The position numbers were made by a program, and so were the translations under genes. DNA of 64,000 nt, from assembly GCA_050952085.1 (NCBI GenBank), contig JBMNKH010000001.1, positions 186,001 through 250,000 of the forward strand, in the 5' to 3' direction. Shown here one piece after another: positions 58,751 to 64,000 of the stretch. Positions within the stretch are counted from its first letter, which is position 1. Every line of letters starts with the position of its first letter. Origin of the DNA: DTU015 sp012837895. GTDB lineage: Bacteria; Bacillota; Sulfobacillia; Fermentithermobacillales; Fermentithermobacillaceae. Under the pieces are notes generated by a model that was not told where the DNA came from, searched no databases, and worked only from the letters and a program-made list of their open reading frames with translations.

Positions 58751-59535
58751 CACTTATTTTGAGCAACCTTCAACCAAACCCACCCAATTCTTCCTGTTGT
58801 TATATTGACAGCCTCAATATGTCGGATTAGGGCTGTAGTCCCAATTCCAAGAACCATGGAAATCATCTATGTTCTTAGGCCTACTAAGTTGCTCACTTAC
58901 CAAACCGTGGGTGACAATTCCGGTAGTAGCTGCGTCATTTCCGAGCTACCGTATGAAAAAGGAGCAGGTCTTGCTGAAAGCTGTCTAGTTCTTGCACATG
59001 TTCCGCGGGATGATGAGTAAATCTGAGACGGGCGTATGAAAAAACTGCTGTCTTCGTCCGAACCTGGTTGATCTTGATGCAGGTCCTCGAAAAGCTGCAT
59101 CATTTTTGTACAGGTTCGGCGGGATGCTGAGTAAATTTGAGACGGGCGTATGAAAAAACTGCAGTCTTAATCCGGACCTGGCTGATCTTGATACAGGTCC
59201 TCGAAAAGCTGCATCATTTTTGTACAGGTTTCTGAGGAAGCTAACCAAATTCTAAGCTACTGTTCAAAAAAGCTACAGCTTCTCCCGAAACCTGTTCAGC
59301 TTTTGCCCAGTTTCGGCCCGGTGCTGTATAAATTTCAGACTGCTGTATGAAAAAGCCGCAGCCCTCGTCCGGACCTGGTCGACTTTGAAAAGCCACAACC
59401 CTCCCCTGAGTCCGGTTCGCCCTCTGACACCGTGAAGTCACCTGCAAGCTACGTTCCGATTATCCATACACCGAAACCCGGTCGTTTACATAAACTGCAA
59501 TGATAATAATCTCTTGAGGTGAGGAGGACCTGCAT
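58751..59535. other. Long non-coding region upstream of cotJA
   Basis: About 780 bp hold no supported gene. The middle contains the 114-bp repeats; the end holds an AT-rich stretch (CATAAACTGCAATGATAATAATC near 59492) that could contain a mother-cell promoter for cotJ, although no sigma-E consensus is clear. Confidence 0.5.
59006..59233. repeat. Two 114-bp tandem repeats with degenerate flanking copies
   Basis: Two units (59006-59119 and 59120-59233) agree at about 90 percent of positions. Degenerate relatives lie before (about 58910-59005) and after (about 59234-59400). Each core unit contains ACCTGG...ATCTTGAT.CAGGT, a possible hairpin, and GAAAAGCTGCATCATTTTTG. The period is a multiple of three, so frames stay open across units, but none has a ribosome binding site. 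Confidence 0.88.
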
Positions 59536-60108
59536 ATGCGAAGACAATTACCAGGCAGTCAGAAGCCTTTCAGGCTTTTTCGCGACTCAGAACGGGAACT
59601 CGCACATGAGCAGGCAAGACGGAGGCTCAGGCGTCCAGCTCAGCTGTATGAAGATATGCAAGTTGACGACAAGCTGGTTTCATCCCCAGACCTTACTGGA
59701 AATCAATCTGCGGCCCCAGCCATAGACATTTCAGACAGAACCCGGCCTACGAACGATTGTTGCCGTGTCAACCCAGACGACCTTCTTGAGCATGGAGTCC
59801 CCCATGAGTCTTACCCTGATGCGGGCTTCATAGACAACCAAGGTAAAGAAGTTTCATGCCACGAACAAGGCGGCCAAGGTGAACCTGATTGGCCGTTCGG
59901 AGGCGGGGAAGCCGAAGCAAGCCAGGTTGCAGCCCAGTCTACGCCGGACACACCTTCCAGTCTGATTTTCGGCGAACTTGCTACAGCATATGTGCCCTGG
60001 CAAATGTTCGGCCAGACCCTCAGCCTCCGTGATGCGCTCAGGACAGGAACACTTTTTCCGGAGCTGGTAAGGACTGTGCCGCTTTACCAGAAACCGCCCG
60101 GGACATAG
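59536..60108 (+). CDS. cotJA: CotJA-type spore coat protein with long N-terminal extension
   Basis: The last 43 residues (about 146-188) are a clear CotJA domain: LATAYVPWQMFGQTLSLRDA, then RTGTLFPELVRTVPLY. CotJA proteins are normally 70-85 residues; here about 145 residues precede the domain, first basic (RRRLRRPAQLYEDM), then acidic and Gly/Gln-rich with several Cys. GAGGAGG lies upstream of the ATG, so the long form is translated. The extension has no recognised domain. It heads a complete cotJABC operon, mother-cell expressed in Bacillus. Confidence 0.88.
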   Translation: MRRQLPGSQKPFRLFRDSERELAHEQARRRLRRPAQLYEDMQVDDKLVSSPDLTGNQSAAPAIDISDRTRPTNDCCRVNPDDLLEHGVPHESYPDAGFIDNQGKEVSCHEQGGQGEPDWPFGGGEAEASQVAAQSTPDTPSSLIFGELATAYVPWQMFGQTLSLRDALRTGTLFPELVRTVPLYQKPPGT

Positions 60109-60120
60109 GAGGGGTTTGAC

Positions 60121-60387
60121 ATGAATGCACAACAGAAAGAAATGCTACTTAGGATTATGGAGCTTCAGTTCGCCGCTACGGAACTCAACCTGTATCTGGA
60201 TACACACCCTGACGACATGAGAGCCCTGCAGGAATTCAGGATGAGATCACAGGAGCTGATGAGTGCAAAGATGGAGTATGAGCGTGTCTACGGGCCGCTG
60301 CTCAATTTTGGCCTGGGAATGACAGGACGCACCTGGCAATGGATCCAAGACCCGTGGCCATGGGAAGTAAACTGGAGAAGGAGTTGA
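60121..60387 (+). CDS. cotJB: Spore coat protein CotJB
   Basis: The 88-residue helical protein matches CotJB: LRIMELQFAATELNLYLDTH near the N-terminus and a C-terminal WIQDPWPWEVNW Trp-rich motif. ATAGGAGGGG precedes the ATG, 12 bp after cotJA. Its precise role is unknown. Confidence 0.95.
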   Translation: MNAQQKEMLLRIMELQFAATELNLYLDTHPDDMRALQEFRMRSQELMSAKMEYERVYGPLLNFGLGMTGRTWQWIQDPWPWEVNWRRS

Positions 60388-60393
60388 GAAGGC

Positions 60394-61011
60394 ATGTGGG
60401 TTTATCAAAAAATGCTCCAATACCCCGCCAGGGTTAGATCGACCAACCCTAGGCTGGCAAAAGCTGTGATCACCCAATACGGCGGCCCGGACGGTGAGCT
60501 CGCCGCTTCTTTGAGATACCTGACCCAAAGATATACTATGCCTATCCCCGAGGCAAAAGCAGCGTTGACAGATATAGGCACCGAAGAGCTTGCGCACATG
60601 GAGATAGTTGCGACTCTGGTGTACAACCTGATAAGGGATGCAAGCATAGCAGACATAAAGCGGGCTGGGCTGGATGGGTACTACGCTGACCACGATAAGG
60701 CCCTCTATTTTGTAAACGCCGAAGGGGTACCCTGGGTAGCTGCGTATATCCAATCAAAGGGAGATCCCATTACCGACATTCACGAAAACATGGCAGCAGA
60801 GCAAAAAGCGAGATCTACCTACGAGTACCTGATACAGCTTTCAGACGACCCCGATGTGACAGATACCCTTAGGTTCCTGTGGCAACGGGAGATCGTACAC
60901 TTCCAGAGGTTCGGCGAGATACTCAACCTGCTCCACGACTACTACGGAAGAGAGCGGGTGTTCCACATGAAAGGTTGGGATCCGGAAAAAATGCCGCCTG
61001 TCGATAGATAA
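60394..61011 (+). CDS. cotJC: Manganese catalase-like spore coat protein CotJC
   Basis: The 205-residue protein is a short manganese catalase: metal-binding glutamates in TEELAHMEIV and NMAAEQKARSTYEYL and histidine in REIVHFQRFGE are present. CotJC sits in the spore coat and may remove peroxide. It starts 6 bp after cotJB. Confidence 0.96.
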   Translation: MWVYQKMLQYPARVRSTNPRLAKAVITQYGGPDGELAASLRYLTQRYTMPIPEAKAALTDIGTEELAHMEIVATLVYNLIRDASIADIKRAGLDGYYADHDKALYFVNAEGVPWVAAYIQSKGDPITDIHENMAAEQKARSTYEYLIQLSDDPDVTDTLRFLWQREIVHFQRFGEILNLLHDYYGRERVFHMKGWDPEKMPPVDR

Positions 61012-61157
61012 GTGCTCAGAGCCCCAAAGGGCATTGCTCTAATCCCAAACAGGCCACAAGAAAACAAATGATCCTGGGAATGATCTTCTTATAACAACGA
61101 TGAGTGAGGAGCGAGCAATGACGAGGAACGATACCTTGGATGAGGAGCAATGCCTAG

Positions 61158-62492
61158 ATGATGAACTGGATTCTCATGAAACTCATGAACCCATTGGCGG
61201 ATAACCTGACCCGTGCAATGCTAAACCAGGACTACCCAACCAATCCTGCTGAACTCGTGACTGTAGCAGATAAACTGGGCCCGCGGGCCATAATCGAGGC
61301 CGGTATGCGGGCCCAAACAGGCAAGGCACTGCAGAGGCCCTTCGGAAGCCCGGTGGTACGCTCCCCATGGGAAGAGATTCTGCTCTCCCCAAGACAACTG
61401 TTCCAACTACCCACAGAGACCCTTGACGAGATCAATACCACTACCGTTATCGGTAAGAATGCAAAGAAACCCCTGGAACTTAACATACCCATAATGATAA
61501 CAGGCATGTCTTATGGAGGATCCCTCAGCCTCAAAATGAAAATGGCCCTGGCAGAGGGCTCAGCCATTGCAGGTACTTCAACCAATACCGGTGAATCAGG
61601 TGTAGCTCCTGAAACCCGCTCACTGGCAAAATACCTGGTAGGCCAGTACAACAGGGGCGGATGGTTAGCGTCGCGCGAACAGCTCGATCTGTTGGACGCT
61701 ATAGAGGTCCAACTAGGCCAGGGAGCTTTTGGCGGAGCGGTTGAATCTACCATGCAAAGCGGAAAAATAGGAGAACATCTGAGAGAAACATGGCACCTGA
61801 AGGAAGGCGAAGACGCTACAGTGCGGGCCCGCATGCCTGGCGTTTCCTCTCCAAGAAACATCGTAGACCTGGTGAATAAGCTCAAGTCAGAACACGATGT
61901 GCCTGTAGGCGTGAAAATAGCTGCCAGCGATTTCATCGAACAAGAGCTCCAGGTGATTGCCAAGACTAACGCAGATTTCATCGTCATCGACGGCGCTGAA
62001 GGCGGGACCGCAGTAGCGCCGCCTACCCTCGAAGACGACGTGGGGCTGCCAACCCTGTACGGCCTTGTGCGCGCAGTCGATTGGCTTGAAGAACAAGGAA
62101 TGCGGGACCGCTTCAGCGTTATCGCAGCAGGTGGGCTAAGAACTCCAGGCCACTTCCTCAAGGCGCTGGCTGTAGGGGCCGATGCTGTGTATATCGGAAC
62201 GATTGCAGTGCTGGCGGCAGTACACACCCAGGTAGCCAAGGTGATACCGGAAGCGGTGCCTGCCCAGATGGTCCTCTACGATGGCAAGTACGCGGATAAA
62301 CTTGATGTAAAGCAGGCAGCAACCAGCCTTGCCAACTTCCTGAACTCTTGCACCGAAGAGATGAAACTTGCGCTCCAGGCTCTGGGGAAGAAGTCCGTCA
62401 CCCAATTGTCCCGTGAAGATCTGGTGACCACATGCAAGGACCTGGCTGAGTTCATGAACATACGGTACGCCGGAAGTTCCCGGAGACAATAA
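61158..62492 (+). CDS. FMN-binding glutamate synthase family protein
   Basis: The 444-residue protein matches the central FMN-binding domain of glutamate synthase: PIMITGMSYGGSLSLKMKMA, STNTGESGVAPE, GQGAFGG, a substrate segment VGVKIAASDF, and FIVIDGAEGGTAVAPP, then GADAVYIGT. It lacks the amidotransferase and the long C-terminal domains, so it resembles archaeal-type or stand-alone GltB-like proteins whose reaction is often unknown. Cysteines for an iron-sulfur cluster are not evident. GAGGAGC precedes the ATG; ATG 61161 is equally possible. No electron-donating partner is next to it. Confidence 0.86.
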   Translation: MMNWILMKLMNPLADNLTRAMLNQDYPTNPAELVTVADKLGPRAIIEAGMRAQTGKALQRPFGSPVVRSPWEEILLSPRQLFQLPTETLDEINTTTVIGKNAKKPLELNIPIMITGMSYGGSLSLKMKMALAEGSAIAGTSTNTGESGVAPETRSLAKYLVGQYNRGGWLASREQLDLLDAIEVQLGQGAFGGAVESTMQSGKIGEHLRETWHLKEGEDATVRARMPGVSSPRNIVDLVNKLKSEHDVPVGVKIAASDFIEQELQVIAKTNADFIVIDGAEGGTAVAPPTLEDDVGLPTLYGLVRAVDWLEEQGMRDRFSVIAAGGLRTPGHFLKALAVGADAVYIGTIAVLAAVHTQVAKVIPEAVPAQMVLYDGKYADKLDVKQAATSLANFLNSCTEEMKLALQALGKKSVTQLSREDLVTTCKDLAEFMNIRYAGSSRRQ

Positions 62493-62602
62493 CGAATGAA
62501 TAGGAGACCAGCTGAACGGTCCGCAGGCCGATGGCATCCGGTGCCCACACGAGCACACCGGCGGCACATCCACTTCACCGCGCTCTGGCGGCAAGAAGAA
62601 CC

Positions 62603-62851
62603 CTACACGGTCTCGTCTAACCCATTGGTGTTCTCTGTCGGCTGTGCTGTTTCAGAAAGGATGCTTTTCGCCAAGTCCGCGTCCTTCCCAGGCACAAATA
62701 CCTTAATCGGCGTCAAGCCCGGATATACGCTTGAAGGCAGAGAAGACCGGAACACCACCTCTATGCCGTAAGACTCAAGAGCTGAGCGAAGGAGCTCCCT
62801 CTCCGCCTCCGTCGTCACCGTACCAATCTTGATGAGTTTTGCGCCGTCCAT
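62603..62851 (-). CDS. DUF2007 family putative signal transducing protein
   Basis: The 82-residue protein has the DUF2007 pattern: a strand (LIKIGTVTTEAERELLRSAL), then GIEVVFRSS and IKVFVPGKDADLAKSILSE, followed by an acidic tail. The fold is a ferredoxin-like alpha/beta module that may be a regulatory domain; function is unproven. ATG 62851 has AGGGG eight bases upstream; the longer frame to 62974 lacks a site. Confidence 0.82.
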   Translation of the reverse strand: MDGAKLIKIGTVTTEAERELLRSALESYGIEVVFRSSLPSSVYPGLTPIKVFVPGKDADLAKSILSETAQPTENTNGLDETV

Positions 62852-63050
62852 GGAATCAGCCCCTGTTCTGCACCATGCTGCCACGTTCTTTCCTATTTTG
62901 CCCCTATTCTGCCCTGGCCTGCCCCGGTCCTTCTCCAAGCCACACCACCGGTATCGGAAAACATAGTCTTCCATTCGCCCATTCTCATACCGTCCGGCAT
63001 GGGGTGGCCAATATGATATGGCGGTTGTACGGTGCCGTCATTGACTCAGA

Positions 63051-64000
63051 TCATCGCCGGTACCACTGGGACTGCTCTGCGTGGAGCCGGGCGTACTCAC
63101 CATTGAGCTCAATCAGCGAATCGTGAGTCCCGTCTTCCACAATTCTGCCGTCCTTGAACACTATTATCCGGTCGCACAGGGAAGCAACGCTGATCCGGTG
63201 GGTCACCATGATCACCGTGCGGTCCCTGGACATCTCGAGATACCGTCTGAAGATATCGGCTTCCGCCAGAGGATCAAGGTTCGATGTGGGTTCGTCGAGG
63301 ATAATGAAGTCCCGGTCCCTGTACCAACCCCGTGCGATGGCAAGTTTCTGCCACTGCCCGCCCGAAAGCTCAGTGCCGCCCAGGTCCTTGCCCAACAAAG
63401 CATCGCCCGGAGGCCCGTCAAAGCCGGCAGACGCTAGGGCTGCCTCGATCTCCCCTTCGTCCCGCGCTCTGGCAGTATCCCCGATGTGCACGTTATCGGC
63501 TACAGTGAAGGTGTTGTACCTGGCAGGGTCCTGGCACACAGCCGACATGGCCCCATATCTCGATGCAAGCCTGATTTCCTCCACAGGGATGCCGTTGATC
63601 AGAAGCAGTCCGTCTGAAGGGTGTAACATGCCGCTTACCAGCTTGACGAAGGTGGTTTTCCCCGCACCGTTTTCGCCTACCAGCGCGACCTTTTCGCCCC
63701 GCCGTATGACGACATCGATATCTCTGAGCACGTACTTGTCGGTAAGGGGGTATCGGTACCTCAGCTTCTTGGCTTCAACAGTGTTAACGCTTTCTATGGA
63801 GTGTCCGGCGTCAACTTCCTCGGGAAGGTCAACCAGATCGAAGAACACGCCTGCTTCGTTCTTCTTGGATACGAAGGAAGCCGCCGATGAAAACAGCCCC
63901 GATGTATCTGAAATAAGCGCCTGAACCAGGAGGATGACGCTCCCCAGTTGCCCGATGGTGATAAGGCCCTTGGTCATGAGCACGATGGCCAACACGTTGG
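63051..64000 (-). CDS. ABC exporter subunit (fused membrane and ATPase), 5' end outside window
   Basis: The C-terminal part of an ABC exporter is seen, with the frame open to the window end. It has the end of a transmembrane domain (MTKGLITIGQLGSVILLVQAL) and a complete ATPase domain: Walker A GENGAGKTT, signature LSGGQWQKLAIARG, Walker B FIILDEPTSNLDP and H-loop VTHRIS. It is of the type IV exporter class; the transported substrate cannot be told without the missing N-terminus. Confidence 0.88.
   Translation of the reverse strand, partial: NVLAIVLMTKGLITIGQLGSVILLVQALISDTSGLFSSAASFVSKKNEAGVFFDLVDLPEEVDAGHSIESVNTVEAKKLRYRYPLTDKYVLRDIDVVIRRGEKVALVGENGAGKTTFVKLVSGMLHPSDGLLLINGIPVEEIRLASRYGAMSAVCQDPARYNTFTVADNVHIGDTARARDEGEIEAALASAGFDGPPGDALLGKDLGGTELSGGQWQKLAIARGWYRDRDFIILDEPTSNLDPLAEADIFRRYLEMSRDRTVIMVTHRISVASLCDRIIVFKDGRIVEDGTHDSLIELNGEYARLHAEQSQWYRR

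Noticed and set aside
58985..59248. 87-residue repeat protein
   Set aside because: The apparent protein repeat only mirrors the 114-bp DNA repeat; no ribosome binding site or third-codon bias is visible.
1..64000. tRNA or rRNA genes
   Set aside because: I noticed no tRNA cloverleaf with CCA-adjacent acceptor stem or rRNA segment in any gap; a dedicated scan would settle this.

Overview
The window comes from the chromosome of an endospore-forming Bacillota (Firmicutes), most likely a clostridial-type lineage. Direct evidence is the set of sporulation and germination genes: ylbJ, gpr, an alpha/beta-type SASP, spoVM, tepA-ylzJ, a gerA-gerB-gerC operon and cotJABC. The mIHF-gmk-rpoZ-coaBC-priA-def/fmt-rsmB-prpC-prkC-rsgA-rpe-spoVM-rpmB block is also a classic Firmicute order. 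Start codons are often TTG or GTG behind strong GGAGG-type ribosome binding sites, which fits a Gram-positive. I cannot name a genus. No rRNA, tRNA, CRISPR array or prophage was seen.

Layout. 1-3.6 kb: the end of a ylbL (Lon-PDZ protease) gene, divergent ylbJ, a coiled-coil protein, coaD, a candidate small RNA with its own promoter and terminator, and a small DMT transporter. 3.7-5 kb: gpr facing its likely substrate, a SASP gene with a near-perfect sigma-G promoter. 5.2-9.3 kb: recG-yloV-yloU. 9.5-24.5 kb: rpmB and then, on the minus strand, a long housekeeping superoperon containing a tiny spoVM and several oddities (fused def-fmt, a PriA without helicase motifs, gmk overlapping rpoZ). 22.5-27.2 kb: a glycogen-type carbohydrate module (GH15, DUF4912, GH57). 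27.2-30 kb: tepA, ylzJ and a secreted GH18-like protein.

30-37.3 kb is accessory: a 53-bp tandem palindromic repeat array, M20 peptidase, a 20-bp iteron-like array, an ECF S component, tryptophanase, NlpC/P60, FabK and a MATE exporter. 37.4-38.9 kb holds a decaying insertion sequence with inverted ends and flanking direct repeats. 39-45 kb: SIMPL protein, YigZ, S9 peptidase, DUF4438, a small Cys-rich protein and an MscS channel. 45.4-49.8 kb: germinant receptor operon. 49.8-52.9 kb: two tandem EamA transporters and a dapF lacking one catalytic cysteine. 53-55.7 kb: a glycosidase-like protein and a CcdA-thioredoxin pair. 56-58.8 kb: a polar amino-acid ABC importer with a visible promoter, a palindrome and a long leader. 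58.9-59.4 kb: 114-bp repeats. 59.5-64 kb: cotJABC, an FMN-binding glutamate-synthase-like enzyme, DUF2007 and a truncated ABC exporter.

No multi-gene novel defence or biosynthetic system is evident. The most noteworthy observations are the Def-Fmt fusion, the helicase-dead PriA, the DapF Cys-to-Ser change, the gmk/rpoZ overlap, the orphan small RNA and three unrelated tandem-repeat arrays.
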